From the NCBI GenBank assembly GCA_045534095.1, contig JAZSJA010000060.1, positions 1 through 45,048 on the forward strand: 45,048 nt of DNA, read 5' to 3'. Positions 8,353-17,116 of the stretch are shown piece after piece. The position numbers and the translations under genes were made by a program. The notes beneath the pieces were generated by a model, which saw nothing but the letters and a program-made list of their open reading frames with translations, did not search any database and was not told the DNA's origin. This stretch comes from UMGS1279 sp045534095. Its GTDB lineage: Bacteria; Bacillota; Clostridia; Oscillospirales; Acutalibacteraceae. Position 1 is the stretch's first letter. Each line of letters begins with the position of its first letter.

Positions 8353-8937
8353 ATGAATTACAATAATGTAAGCTTTGAAGCCGCTTTTGGCGATCCAAAG
8401 CAGTTTTTAGAGTCAAATGTTCCGGAACTTTGTTTTGCGGGACGCTCAAACGTTGGTAAATCCAGCCTTATAAACAAGGTGTTAGGGCGAAAATCTTTCG
8501 CCAGAGTCAGCACTAAACCCGGCAAGACCATAACCATAAATTTTTATAAGTTGGATGGGGTTCGCCTTGTGGATTTACCCGGCTACGGCTATGCTAAAAT
8601 ATCGGGAAATGAGAAAATGCGTTTTGCCCGTTTAATGGAAGGATATTTTAATGAGGGCAGAAATATTAAAAATGTTTTCTCCCTTATAGATATGCGTCAT
8701 AGCCCTACTGCTGATGATATTGATATGTTAGACTTTTTGCTTCAAACGGGGCTTCCATTTACAGTAATACTTACCAAAAGTGATAAGTTAAATAAAACCG
8801 AGCGAGAAAAACGTCTTGCTGCGCTTAAAGATGAACTTGCATTTTTACCTGAGGATATTGAGGTTATACCCTTCTCTGCCGAAAAGGGTGAGGGTGTAGA
8901 GCGAGTTAGAGCTATTATTGAGGAGAAAGCAGAATAA
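8353..8937 (+). CDS. engB: Ribosome biogenesis GTPase EngB/YsxC
   Basis: A 194-residue GTPase needed for late 50S subunit assembly. GTP-binding motifs in order are G1 GRSNVGKSS, G3 DLPGYGYAK, G4 TKSDK and G5 FSAEKGEG. Length and motif order match EngB (YihA/YsxC). It sits directly downstream of lon, and the stop codon is only two bases before the lysA start. Confidence 0.96.
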   Translation: MNYNNVSFEAAFGDPKQFLESNVPELCFAGRSNVGKSSLINKVLGRKSFARVSTKPGKTITINFYKLDGVRLVDLPGYGYAKISGNEKMRFARLMEGYFNEGRNIKNVFSLIDMRHSPTADDIDMLDFLLQTGLPFTVILTKSDKLNKTEREKRLAALKDELAFLPEDIEVIPFSAEKGEGVERVRAIIEEKAE

Positions 8938-8939
8938 AA

Positions 8940-10229
8940 ATGGAATACGGACTTAGTATAAAGAATAATCATTTATATTTTGGTGGTGCCGATACGGTAG
9001 AACTTGCAAAGGAGTATGGCACACCACTTTACGTTTTTGATGAACAGCTTATAAGAGAATACTGCAGAGATTTTAAAAAATCCATAGAAGCCTATTACGA
9101 TGGCAATGGTATGGTGCTTTATGCAAGCAAGGCTTTTTCCTGCAAGGAAATGTACCGAATTGCAAATGAAGAGGGCATAGGCGTTGATACTGTTTCGGGT
9201 GGCGAAATTTATACCGCCCTTTCGGTAGGCTTCCCCGCAGAAAACATCTTTTTCCATGGCAACAATAAAACCGATGCAGAGCTTGCCTATGCTATTGAAA
9301 ATAATATAGGACATATTGTTATTGATGATTTTTCAGAGATCGATCGCATTAGTGAAATTGCGGAAAAAATGGGCAAAACTGTTACGGTTATGCTCCGAAT
9401 AAAACCCGGTATAGACGCCCACACTCACGACTTTATTAAAACGGGTCAAAACGACTGTAAATTTGGCTTTACTCTTGAAACGGGTGAGGCTTTTGAGGCG
9501 GCTAAAAAGACAATCAATACCAAAAATCTTAATCTTTCAGGTTTTCATTGCCATATTGGTTCTCAAATTTTCTCTACCGACCCGTTCTGCCTTGCTGCAG
9601 AGGTTATGGCAAAGTTTATTGCAAAGGTTAAAAACGAAATCGGTTATGAGGTAAGTGAACTTAATCTTGGGGGTGGATTTGGTATTCGCTATACCGATGA
9701 GGATGAGCCACTTCCGTACTCTGAGTTTATGAATAAGGTGTCAGGGGAATTAAAAAGAGCCTGCGCCGAGCTTGGAGTAACGGTTCCAAAGGTGTTTATC
9801 GAGCCAGGCAGAAGCATTGTAGGTCCTGCGGGAATCACTCTTTACACAGTTGGTAGCATTAAAACCATCCCCGGTATTCGTACCTACGTTTCCATAGATG
9901 GTGGTATGACAGATAATCCACGCTACGCCCTTTACGGTGCGAAGTATGACGTAGTTATTGCAAATAGAGCCGAAGAGCCGGCCGATTTTGTTGCAACAGT
10001 TGCGGGCAAATGCTGTGAAAGTGGCGACTTAATAGGTGAGCATATAAAAATGGCTACACCAAAAACAGGCGACATTATGGCAGTTTTGGCAACGGGTGCT
10101 TATAATTACTCAATGGCAAGCAACTATAACAGAACCCCTCGCCCCGCCGCTATAATGGTTAAAGACGGCAAGTCTAGGGTAGTGATTAAAAGAGAAACCT
10201 TTGAAGATTTAGTTTCTAAGGACGTTTAA
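8940..10229 (+). CDS. lysA: Diaminopimelate decarboxylase
   Basis: A 429-residue PLP-dependent fold-III decarboxylase that converts meso-diaminopimelate to lysine. The PLP lysine is in LYASKAFSC. Other family blocks are GVDTVSGGE, HCHIGSQ, LNLGGGFGIRY (phosphate-binding glycines), EPGRSIVGPAG, the CCESGD active-site cysteine block and the GAYNYSMASNYNR terminal motif. The start lies two bases after engB, with GAGGAG about 14 bases upstream inside engB. It is the last gene of the lon-engB-lysA unit and is followed by a terminator. Confidence 0.96.
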   Translation: MEYGLSIKNNHLYFGGADTVELAKEYGTPLYVFDEQLIREYCRDFKKSIEAYYDGNGMVLYASKAFSCKEMYRIANEEGIGVDTVSGGEIYTALSVGFPAENIFFHGNNKTDAELAYAIENNIGHIVIDDFSEIDRISEIAEKMGKTVTVMLRIKPGIDAHTHDFIKTGQNDCKFGFTLETGEAFEAAKKTINTKNLNLSGFHCHIGSQIFSTDPFCLAAEVMAKFIAKVKNEIGYEVSELNLGGGFGIRYTDEDEPLPYSEFMNKVSGELKRACAELGVTVPKVFIEPGRSIVGPAGITLYTVGSIKTIPGIRTYVSIDGGMTDNPRYALYGAKYDVVIANRAEEPADFVATVAGKCCESGDLIGEHIKMATPKTGDIMAVLATGAYNYSMASNYNRTPRPAAIMVKDGKSRVVIKRETFEDLVSKDV

Positions 10230-10232
10230 AAT

Positions 10233-10280
10233 AAAAGCAGAAGAAGTAAAAATTCAAACTTCTTCTGCTTTTTAAATTTT
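10233..10280 (+). terminator. Intrinsic terminator after lysA
   Basis: AAAAGCAGAAGAAGT (10233-10247) pairs perfectly with ACTTCTTCTGCTTTT (10259-10273), giving a strong stem with a T-run. Confidence 0.9.
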
Positions 10281-10380
10281 GTATTCGTTTATAAAATATA
10301 GTAAATTCAGCGTTTTTATATTGTATTTTTTTGAATTACTTTGCTTTTTTATGCATATTTCAAACATTACAGTAAAATTC

Positions 10381-10409
10381 TTGAAATAATTATTAGCATA
10401 TGATAAACT
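10381..10409 (+). promoter_or_regulatory. Possible promoter of the beta-mannosidase operon
   Basis: TTGAAA (10381-10386), 17 bases and TAAACT (10404-10409). The -10 element is a weak match, and the surrounding AT-rich DNA offers alternatives. Confidence 0.35.
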
Positions 10410-10445
10410 TAAAATGACAATTTATGTAAATTGGGGGATTTTTAA

Positions 10446-12884
10446 ATGCAAAAAATTTCTTTAAATGGCAATTGGAAAGTGAAAAACATTTCAACAGGTG
10501 CCGAATATTCAGCAACCGTTCCGGGTGATATTCATAACGATCTTTTGAAGGCTGAGGTAATTCCTGACCCTTATTATTCTGATAATGCAAATAAATGTGG
10601 TTGGGTAACCGAGCAGGATTGGCTTTATGAAAAAACCTTTGAGGTAACAAAGGAGATGCTCCGCAATAAAATCAAACTTGTTTTTGACGGCATCGATACA
10701 TATTCTGAAATCTTAATAAACGGCAAAAAAATAGCCGATACCGACAATATGTTCCTTAAATATTCATTTACAGTAAATGAGTATTTAAAGGAGGGTGAAA
10801 ACACAGTAGCTGTAAATCTTATTTCCATAAAAGAGGCGGCTAAGCAGTTCCCAGAGGAGGGATATTTTGGTTGCTTTAACGTTCAGCGTATATTTATGCG
10901 TAAGGCACAGTGTCACTTCTCTTGGGATTGGGCACCAAACTTCCCCGCAATGGGAATTTGGCAGGACGTTGAACTTAACGTTTTGGATGGTGGCGAGATT
11001 AAATCGGTTACCATACATCCCTATTTAGATGGCAGAGCCTCCTTCTTTGTGCATCTTTCTGAGGATTTTGATAATGAAGCTGTTGGTGATAAAGCTCTTA
11101 AAATAAAGGTTTTTGATTCGGACGTAACGGTAGAGAAGACCTTTGCTGTGGATGGATATAAAAATGCCTTCAATATTAAGGTGGAAAATCCAAAGCTTTG
11201 GTGGCCTGTTTCAATGGGTGAACCAAACTTGTATAATTTTGAGGTTAGCTTAGTTGAGGATGGAAAAGAAACCTATAAAAAGTGCGGTCGTTTTGGTTTC
11301 CGTACAGTTGAGCTCGATCAATCTCCCATTGATGAAAATAAATTCGCTTGTAAGGTTAAAATCAATGGTGAAGAGGTATTTTTAAAGGGTGCAAACTGGA
11401 TACCCCTTGATATTATGACCGGTTGCATAACCAAAGAAAAATATGAGGCTGCCATTTCTAAGGCAATAGAAGCTAACTTTAACTGCTTGCGTGTTTGGGG
11501 CGGCGGTATTTATGAAAAGGATATTTTCTTTGATTTATGTGATGAAAAGGGCATCTTGGTGTGGCAGGATATTCAGCTTGCTTGTGCAGATATCCCTGAT
11601 GATTACCCCGGCTTTGCCGATCGTATGATCGAAGAGGTTGAATATCAAATTACAAGAATTCAGTGTCATCCAAGCTTCTTTGTTTCTACAGGAGGTAACG
11701 AAAAAACAGGTGCATTCGGCAAGCAAAAAAGTCGTGGCGACCGGTTGGTTTACTACACCTTGCGTGGAATTTGCCAGCATTTAGACGGCACAAGACCCTA
11801 TATGCCATCCTCACCTTATTCCTTTACCGATAGCGGTAACTCATATCACAGCGGTGACAGTCACGTTAATAGTTACCAAACTGCTCGTGCTAATAACAAA
11901 ATGGGCGAGTTCCGTGAAATCTTAATGGATTTAGATGCTTCTATGGCTTCTGAAATTGCCGTTCAGGGTGCATCCCGTTTAGAGGGACTTAAAAAATACA
12001 TCCCTGAGGATAAACTGTGGCCTGTAAACCATATTTACGATTTGCATTTCACTCGCAATCCCTATGATGGTACAGGCACAACCTTTGTTGAGCAGCAGAT
12101 TGAAGCAGCAGGTATTTTGTTTGGCGAGGCAGATAACGTAAACGATTTTGTTAAAAAATCAATGGCACTTCACGCCGAGTTTGTAAAGGCAGATAGCGAA
12201 TTTCATAGAGCGAGAATGGCACGTTGCGGCGGTGCAATGTTCTGGATGTTCTCCGATATTTGGCCAAGCGGAACTTGGGCAATAGTGGATTATTACCTTA
12301 TCCCCAAAGCCTCTTACTACGCCGCAAAGCGTTCCTATGCGGCAATTACCCCCGTTATTACCAAAATTAAGGGCAAGACCGCTCTTTATGCCATTAACGA
12401 TACCTTAAATGAGGTTAGTGGAAAACTTACCCTCCGTTATACCGATGTTAAGGGAAACATCTCTTTGGAAAAAGAGTATCCCGTTACATTGTCGGCAAAC
12501 TGCTCTACCATGATAGAGGAGATTGAAAACCTTATTGAAGCAGGCTCTAACAAAATTTTTGTTGCCGAGTTTGAAATGGACGACAAATCGGTTAAAAACT
12601 ATTATTATCCCGATTTATGGAAAGATATTTCTTGGGAAAATCCCGAGTTGGAGATTAAAATCGACCGTAAGTGCGATAAATGTGCAACCCTTACTATTAC
12701 CGCTAAATCTTCATTTGCACGTATGGTAAACGTTTTGGTGCCTGATTTTGCAAGTACCACTATTTCGGATAACTTCTTTGATATGGAAAAAGGCGAAACC
12801 AAGGTAATAGAACTCAAAGCTGACAAACCTTTTGAAACTAGTGAAATTCAGGTTCTTAACTGGCTTGATAAGTGGGAGAGATAA
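10446..12884 (+). CDS. GH2-family beta-mannosidase
   Basis: An 812-residue protein with GH2 architecture: a sugar-binding jelly roll (about 1-170, starting SLNGNWKV and the VPGDIHNDLL block), an Ig-like domain (about 170-285), a TIM barrel (about 290-600) and C-terminal beta domains. NKCGWVTEQDWLYEKTF and the FSWDWAPNFPAMGIW stretch are characteristic of beta-mannosidases, which remove terminal beta-mannose from mannan or N-glycan oligosaccharides. The predicted acid/base is Glu419 (TGGNE) and the nucleophile Glu503 (ASEIAV). The family motif is usually WxGNNE, so the context of the first glutamate is atypical. No signal peptide is visible, so it acts on imported substrate. It is cotranscribed with the HAD gene 3 bases downstream. 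Confidence 0.88.
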   Translation: MQKISLNGNWKVKNISTGAEYSATVPGDIHNDLLKAEVIPDPYYSDNANKCGWVTEQDWLYEKTFEVTKEMLRNKIKLVFDGIDTYSEILINGKKIADTDNMFLKYSFTVNEYLKEGENTVAVNLISIKEAAKQFPEEGYFGCFNVQRIFMRKAQCHFSWDWAPNFPAMGIWQDVELNVLDGGEIKSVTIHPYLDGRASFFVHLSEDFDNEAVGDKALKIKVFDSDVTVEKTFAVDGYKNAFNIKVENPKLWWPVSMGEPNLYNFEVSLVEDGKETYKKCGRFGFRTVELDQSPIDENKFACKVKINGEEVFLKGANWIPLDIMTGCITKEKYEAAISKAIEANFNCLRVWGGGIYEKDIFFDLCDEKGILVWQDIQLACADIPDDYPGFADRMIEEVEYQITRIQCHPSFFVSTGGNEKTGAFGKQKSRGDRLVYYTLRGICQHLDGTRPYMPSSPYSFTDSGNSYHSGDSHVNSYQTARANNKMGEFREILMDLDASMASEIAVQGASRLEGLKKYIPEDKLWPVNHIYDLHFTRNPYDGTGTTFVEQQIEAAGILFGEADNVNDFVKKSMALHAEFVKADSEFHRARMARCGGAMFWMFSDIWPSGTWAIVDYYLIPKASYYAAKRSYAAITPVITKIKGKTALYAINDTLNEVSGKLTLRYTDVKGNISLEKEYPVTLSANCSTMIEEIENLIEAGSNKIFVAEFEMDDKSVKNYYYPDLWKDISWENPELEIKIDRKCDKCATLTITAKSSFARMVNVLVPDFASTTISDNFFDMEKGETKVIELKADKPFETSEIQVLNWLDKWER

Positions 12885-12887
12885 TAT

Positions 12888-13871
12888 ATGTTTATTAACG
12901 GAATAGGAAATCTCACCGCCGAGGAAGAAAAATGCCTGATCTCTTTAAAGGAATCAGAAAATGGTCTTTTTAAAGAGGGTGAAGAGGGCGTTTTGGCCGT
13001 TTATTCAACCCTTGATAAAAAAATAGAACTTGTTGAATTTAAAAACAAAACTTTGGCTTACGTAAAATCTTCTGCAGGACATCCCGCTATTTATGAGCTT
13101 AAACAACCTGAATTCAAAGGCCCTGCCGAGGCGGTGCTGATGGATTTGGACGGTACCAGCGTTCATAGTGAGAGTTTTTGGATTTGGATAATCGAACAGG
13201 TTACCGCCCATATGGTTGGGGATAAAAACTTCAAGTTTGAACCCGAAGATTTGCCCCATGTTTCGGGTTATTCGGTAAGCGAGCACCTTTCATATTGCAT
13301 TAAAAAATATGCACCCAATTTCCCGCTTAAAGATGCGGTGGATAAGTATTTTGAGATTACTGAATATGAAATGGAAGAAATTATGCAGGGTAGAGGTAAA
13401 CCCGGTGCATTTACCCCCGCACCCGATTTAAAAGAATTTTTATACACCCTTAAAGAAAATGGCGTTAAAATAGGTCTTGTGACCTCAGGACTTTACCAAA
13501 AGGCATGGCCTGAAATTCTTAATGCATTCCAAACCCTTGATATGGGCGATCCTAAGGATTTTTATGACGCCATAATTACCGCGGGTACTGCCATTCGTAA
13601 AGGTCAATCAGGCACATTGGGCGAAATAGAGGCAAAGCCTCATCCTTGGCTTTACGCCGAAACTGCTATGGCTTTAGGCGTTAGCGATAAAAGTAAAATA
13701 GTGGGTATTGAGGATTCTGCCGCAGGTGTTATGTCCATTAGGCTTGCCGGTTTTGCGGCTCTTGGCGTAGCGGGAGGAAACCTTGCCCCCTCCGGTATGT
13801 TGCCTTTTCTTTACAACCGTAAGGAAAACGAAAGCCTTATGTCCCTTATACCAATGATTTTAGGTAAATAA
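12888..13871 (+). CDS. HAD-superfamily phosphatase/phosphomutase-like with N-terminal extension
   Basis: A 327-residue protein. Residues from about 80 form a beta-phosphoglucomutase-like HAD domain: motif I DLDGT (Asp86, Asp88), motif II LVTSG, a Lys in the EAKPHPW block and motif IV GIEDSAAGV. The first 80 residues form a separate acidic segment that I do not recognise. HAD enzymes of this class dephosphorylate or isomerise sugar phosphates. Coupling to the beta-mannosidase suggests a role with mannose-derived phosphates, an inference. It starts 3 bases after the mannosidase stop. Confidence 0.82.
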   Translation: MFINGIGNLTAEEEKCLISLKESENGLFKEGEEGVLAVYSTLDKKIELVEFKNKTLAYVKSSAGHPAIYELKQPEFKGPAEAVLMDLDGTSVHSESFWIWIIEQVTAHMVGDKNFKFEPEDLPHVSGYSVSEHLSYCIKKYAPNFPLKDAVDKYFEITEYEMEEIMQGRGKPGAFTPAPDLKEFLYTLKENGVKIGLVTSGLYQKAWPEILNAFQTLDMGDPKDFYDAIITAGTAIRKGQSGTLGEIEAKPHPWLYAETAMALGVSDKSKIVGIEDSAAGVMSIRLAGFAALGVAGGNLAPSGMLPFLYNRKENESLMSLIPMILGK

Positions 13872-13901
13872 AGGGAAATATGAAAATAAATTTATAATAA
13901 C

Positions 13902-13946
13902 AAAAACGCGGAAGAAGTTGGTTAAGAACTTCTTCCGCGTTTTTTT
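13902..13946. terminator. Bidirectional terminator between convergent operons
   Basis: AAAAACGCGGAAGAAGTT (13902-13919) pairs with AACTTCTTCCGCGTTTTT (13927-13944), with a T-run on both strands. It serves the mannosidase-HAD unit (plus) and the ychF-SGNH-HPr-like unit (minus). Confidence 0.9.
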
Positions 13947-13961
13947 ATACTTTGGTTTAAA

Positions 13962-14228
13962 TTATTTATCTTCGGGGACCTCTTTGTAAAGATTGAATCT
14001 GAAAAGTAAGGTTTCGTCCTCAGGGTTGGAGCAACGGATTTTAGCCTCGGATATTTCTGCACCCTTTAAAATGTTTGCAATACCAATAATCTGGCAAAGT
14101 TTGGATTTTAAGTTAAGCACGTCACCATCGGCGGTTTCTAAAAATACGTCGCCCTTGCAGTGGTCAAGAGTTTTAATAAAATCACCAAAATCTGCGTTGT
14201 GTAAAGCAATATCGTTACCATTAATCAT
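13962..14228 (-). CDS. Small HPr-like protein
   Basis: An 88-residue protein whose pattern resembles the HPr fold of the phosphotransferase system. LHNADFGDF (His10) aligns with the LHARPA phospho-His region, and NLKSKL (Ser42) aligns with the KSIMG phospho-Ser region. The 32-residue spacing is close to the 31 of HPr. The Arg and Pro after the His are missing, so normal PTS phosphotransfer is doubtful. The ATG at 14228 has GGAG 8 bases upstream; a GTG at 14237 abuts that site. It is the last gene of a minus-strand unit after the SGNH esterase. Confidence 0.5.
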   Translation of the reverse strand: MINGNDIALHNADFGDFIKTLDHCKGDVFLETADGDVLNLKSKLCQIIGIANILKGAEISEAKIRCSNPEDETLLFRFNLYKEVPEDK

Positions 14229-14264
14229 TAAAAACACTCCTTTAAAATATTATTTGTAGCAAAA

Positions 14265-14930
14265 TTAAAAATTATGATTATAATCAAAATCACAATGGCT
14301 TAAAATTTCTTTAGCCATCATAACAGCACCCATTCTGTTGGGGTGAACTCTATCCCAAGCAATTGAGGATGAGTGACGATACTTTAAATATTTATTATAC
14401 ATTGCTTGAAAATCGACAAAAATCAAACTGTATTTTTCGGCAAGCTCCTTGCAAATGGCGGTGTATTCATCCATTTTTGCACGCATTAGGTCGGCCTTGT
14501 TAGGCTCCATATAATAAGGAGAACATAGAAAAATGCCTTTTACAGTAAGTTCGTTTTTAATGCGTAAAATCATTGTTTCAAGATTTTTTCTATAATCCTC
14601 GGGCGTAACTGCAGAATCGGGAATTGCAGGGACGTCAAACTGACGCCACACGTCGTTTATACCAATGCAAATTGAAACCCAGTCAGGATTGAGGTTTATA
14701 ACAGCATCATCAAAACGGTTTAAAAGATCTCTGCTTGTGTTGCCGCTTACACCTGTATTTGTAATGCGAAGATTTAATTCCGGGTAGCAAGCAACAAGTA
14801 GATTTTCAATCTCACGCACGTAACCGTGACCAAGACTGTCAAAAAGACCTTCACCAACGGGTTTTGTACATCCGGCATCGGTTACGGAGTCGCCGGTGAA
14901 AACAATTCTGTCCATATTTTCAAAAGTCAT
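14265..14930 (-). CDS. SGNH/GDSL hydrolase (probable carbohydrate esterase)
   Basis: A 221-residue cytoplasmic protein with all four SGNH blocks: Ser15 in FTGDSVTD, the Gly in NTGVSGNTS, the Asn in CIGIND, and the Asp/His pair in WDRVHPN. Members of this group de-acetylate sugars or act on other small esters. There is no signal peptide, so an imported acetylated oligosaccharide is a plausible substrate (inference). AGAGGTG precedes the ATG by 7 bases. It lies 19 bases downstream of ychF and probably shares its promoter. Confidence 0.9.
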   Translation of the reverse strand: MTFENMDRIVFTGDSVTDAGCTKPVGEGLFDSLGHGYVREIENLLVACYPELNLRITNTGVSGNTSRDLLNRFDDAVINLNPDWVSICIGINDVWRQFDVPAIPDSAVTPEDYRKNLETMILRIKNELTVKGIFLCSPYYMEPNKADLMRAKMDEYTAICKELAEKYSLIFVDFQAMYNKYLKYRHSSSIAWDRVHPNRMGAVMMAKEILSHCDFDYNHNF

Positions 14931-14949
14931 TTAAAACACCTCTGATATA

Positions 14950-16044
14950 TTAAACGTTGAATCTGAATAAAACAACGTCGCCATCCTGCATTACGTATTC
15001 TTTACCCTCGCTGCGAACAAGGCCCTTTTCTTTAGCGGCGGTCATACTGCCACATTCCATAAGATCTTTAAATGCAACAACCTCAGCACGAATAAATCCA
15101 CGTTCAAAATCGGTGTGGATTTTGCCTGCTGCACCGGGAGCTTTGGTGCCTTTTGTGATTGTCCAAGCACGAACCTCAGGTTTACCGGCAGTAAGGTAGG
15201 AGATAAGACCTAAAAGGTCGTAACAGGTTTTAATAAGACGGTCAAGGCCGGATTTATCAAGACCTAAATCAGTAAGGAAAAGTTCCTTTTCTTCCATAGA
15301 TAGTGATGCAATTTGAGATTCCATTTCAGCACAAATAGGAAGGGTTTCTGCACCCTCGGTAGCGGCGATTGCCTTTACTGCCTGAAAACGTGCATTATCC
15401 TCAATACCGTTTGCAAAATCGTCCTCACTCATATTACAAGCGTAAATTACAGGCTTAGCAGAAAGAAGTGGCATTTCTGCTAAAATTTCTGCCTCTTTTT
15501 CATTTGTTTCAACTGCACGTGCAGAAACGCCATTTTCAAGCTCCTTTAAAAGACGCTGTAAAAAATCAACCTCGGGAGCTAAGGATTTATCACCCTTCAT
15601 AGCCTTTGCCGATTTATCAAGACGTCGGGAAACCATTTCCATATCTGAGAGGATTAACTCTATGTTAATAGTTTCAATATCGCGAGAGGGGTCAACCGAG
15701 CCCTCAACGTGAATGATATCATCGCTTTCAAAACAACGAACAACGTGCACAATAGCATCAACCTCACGGATGTGAGAGAGGAACTTGTTACCAAGACCTT
15801 CACCTTTAGATGCACCTTTTACAAGGCCTGCGATATCAACAAACTCAATAACAGCAGGGGTGTATTTTTCGGGGTCGTACATTTTAGCCAAAGCATCTAA
15901 ACGCTCATCGGGAACGGCAACCATACCCACGTTAGGCTCAATGGTGCAAAAGGGGAAGTTTGCCGATTGAGCACCTGCATTTGTGATTGCGTTAAAAAGA
16001 GTGGATTTACCTACGTTAGGCAAACCAACGATACCTAGTTTCAT
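14950..16044 (-). CDS. ychF: Redox-regulated ATPase YchF (Obg family)
   Basis: A 364-residue protein of the YchF/OLA1 family with G1 GLPNVGKSTLF, the G2/G3 region FVDIAGLVKGASKGEGLGNKFL, a central coiled coil (about 130-190) and a C-terminal TGS domain (about 280-364, with FERGFIRAEV). YchF prefers ATP over GTP and is linked to ribosome and stress functions. AAGGAG lies 10 bases before the start. A sigma-A promoter (16100-16127) and a palindrome in the leader precede it. Confidence 0.97.
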   Translation of the reverse strand: MKLGIVGLPNVGKSTLFNAITNAGAQSANFPFCTIEPNVGMVAVPDERLDALAKMYDPEKYTPAVIEFVDIAGLVKGASKGEGLGNKFLSHIREVDAIVHVVRCFESDDIIHVEGSVDPSRDIETINIELILSDMEMVSRRLDKSAKAMKGDKSLAPEVDFLQRLLKELENGVSARAVETNEKEAEILAEMPLLSAKPVIYACNMSEDDFANGIEDNARFQAVKAIAATEGAETLPICAEMESQIASLSMEEKELFLTDLGLDKSGLDRLIKTCYDLLGLISYLTAGKPEVRAWTITKGTKAPGAAGKIHTDFERGFIRAEVVAFKDLMECGSMTAAKEKGLVRSEGKEYVMQDGDVVLFRFNV

Positions 16045-16071
16045 AAATTCTTTTTCTCCTTGAAATTTTGT

Positions 16072-16087
16072 TTATGCTAAAGCATAA
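16072..16087. repeat. Palindrome in the ychF 5' leader
   Basis: TTATGC-TAAA-GCATAA has perfect 6-base arms. It lies within the first 25 bases of the predicted ychF transcript, so it could be a 5' stabilising hairpin or an operator. Confidence 0.4.
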
Positions 16088-16099
16088 CATTACATTCTA

Positions 16100-16127
16100 A
16101 TTATAGCATATAGGCAATAAAAATCAA
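16100..16127 (-). promoter_or_regulatory. Sigma-A promoter of ychF
   Basis: On the minus strand TTGATT (16127-16122), a 16-base spacer and TATAAT (16105-16100). The leader to the ychF ATG is about 50 bases. Confidence 0.75.
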
Positions 16128-16165
16128 TAGTTAAATTGAATTATAGGTGATTAAATTATATTTGT

Positions 16166-16954
16166 TTACATATGCTTGTTTTTATATTCCAGAGGTGACA
16201 GTCCTATTTGCCTTTTGAAAATTTTACACAAATAGGATGCGGAGCAAAAACCAACTAAATCAGCAATTTCATCCAAAGTTTTTTCGGGTGCATCCAGTAG
16301 CATTTCTTTAGCCATATTTACCTTTTTGTTAAGAATAAACTCCATAGGCGGAACACCAAAATTCCTCACAAAAAGTCGACGGAGGTGGGCGGGGGAGTAC
16401 CCCGAGATTTTGGATAAATATTCAGGTGTTATTTTTTTAAAATAGTTAATGTTTATGTATTCTACCGCAGATAAAAGTTTGTTGTACTCGGTAGAATCTT
16501 TGCTTTTGTTTAATTCCTTAGAGCAAAGAATATAAATGAGCCGCAAAAACAGTTCTGCAATTTTAATTTTATAAAGGGGTGACTCCGAGCGGTGAAATTT
16601 ACTTATATCCTTAAAAAGATATAAAGCATTAGCACCCTTTGTTACGGTGCTTATTTGAAAATTGTAATTTTCCTCACAAAAAAACGAGATAAAATAATAT
16701 GAAAGATACCCATTTCCGTAATTGGATAATTTTACGTTTTCAAAGTCTTTAATAAAAATAACGTCTCCCTCGTTGCAAAGGTATTTGGCACCGCCAAGTT
16801 CTATTTGGCATACCCCCGACTCAATGCAGTAAATAGTGGCAAATTCATTTGTTTTCTCCCATTTCCACCCTACACGATGCTTATAATATCCCGCATTTTT
16901 AAAGGCGGAGATTGGATTGTTTGTAAAATTATCAAAATTGTTTATATTTTTCAT
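16166..16954 (-). CDS. AraC-family transcriptional regulator
   Basis: A 262-residue regulator with an N-terminal cupin-like sensing domain (IYCIESGVCQIELGG...NEGDVIFI) and a C-terminal AraC DNA-binding domain with two helix-turn-helix motifs (TPEYLSKISGYSPAHLRRLF and TLDEIADLVGFCSASYLCKIFKR). Such proteins usually activate sugar catabolic genes. The start at 16954 has AAAGGGTG upstream and fits the promoter; an ATG at 17002 lies inside the promoter and is rejected. It is divergent from the lyase operon and probably controls it through the paired half-sites at 17017-17056. Confidence 0.92.
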   Translation of the reverse strand: MKNINNFDNFTNNPISAFKNAGYYKHRVGWKWEKTNEFATIYCIESGVCQIELGGAKYLCNEGDVIFIKDFENVKLSNYGNGYLSYYFISFFCEENYNFQISTVTKGANALYLFKDISKFHRSESPLYKIKIAELFLRLIYILCSKELNKSKDSTEYNKLLSAVEYININYFKKITPEYLSKISGYSPAHLRRLFVRNFGVPPMEFILNKKVNMAKEMLLDAPEKTLDEIADLVGFCSASYLCKIFKRQIGLSPLEYKNKHM

Positions 16955-16983
16955 AAGTCCAACACCCTTTAAATTATATTTAT

Positions 16984-17012
16984 ATTTTACAACAGCCGGC
17001 ATACTCTGTCAA
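16984..17012 (-). promoter_or_regulatory. Sigma-A promoter of the araC-type gene
   Basis: On the minus strand TTGACA (17012-17007), a 17-base spacer and TAAAAT (16989-16984), a near-consensus promoter. The spacer includes a GCCGGC palindrome. Confidence 0.8.
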
Positions 17013-17016
17013 CACA

Positions 17017-17056
17017 AAAATGAGCGAATTGTTATATAATATGAGCGGTATTTGTA
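17017..17056 (+). promoter_or_regulatory. Candidate AraC-type operator with two direct half-sites
   Basis: TGAGCG occurs at 17021-17026 and 17042-17047, exactly 21 bases apart, with shared flanking A/T positions. The second copy lies just before the -35 element at 17057. This repeats the geometry of the araI1-I2 sites of E. coli AraC, where direct repeats 21 bp apart reach the -35 box of the activated promoter. It sits between the divergent regulator and operon. Confidence 0.6.
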
Positions 17057-17085
17057 TTGATTTGTGCAATGTTTGATTGTATAAT
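17057..17085 (+). promoter_or_regulatory. Sigma-A promoter of the lyase operon
   Basis: TTGATT (17057-17062), 17 bases and TATAAT (17080-17085). Transcription would start near 17092, which rules out a TTG start at 17057 for the dehydrogenase and supports the ATG at 17117. Confidence 0.75.
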
Positions 17086-17116
17086 TACAATAGTTTTGGT
17101 TAGAGTAGGTGTTTTT

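Noticed and set aside
10233..13946. Mobile element bounded by similar terminators sharing GAAGAAGT/ACTTCTTC cores
   Set aside because: Only the stem cores match; there is no transposase, target duplication or end repeat, and both are ordinary terminators.
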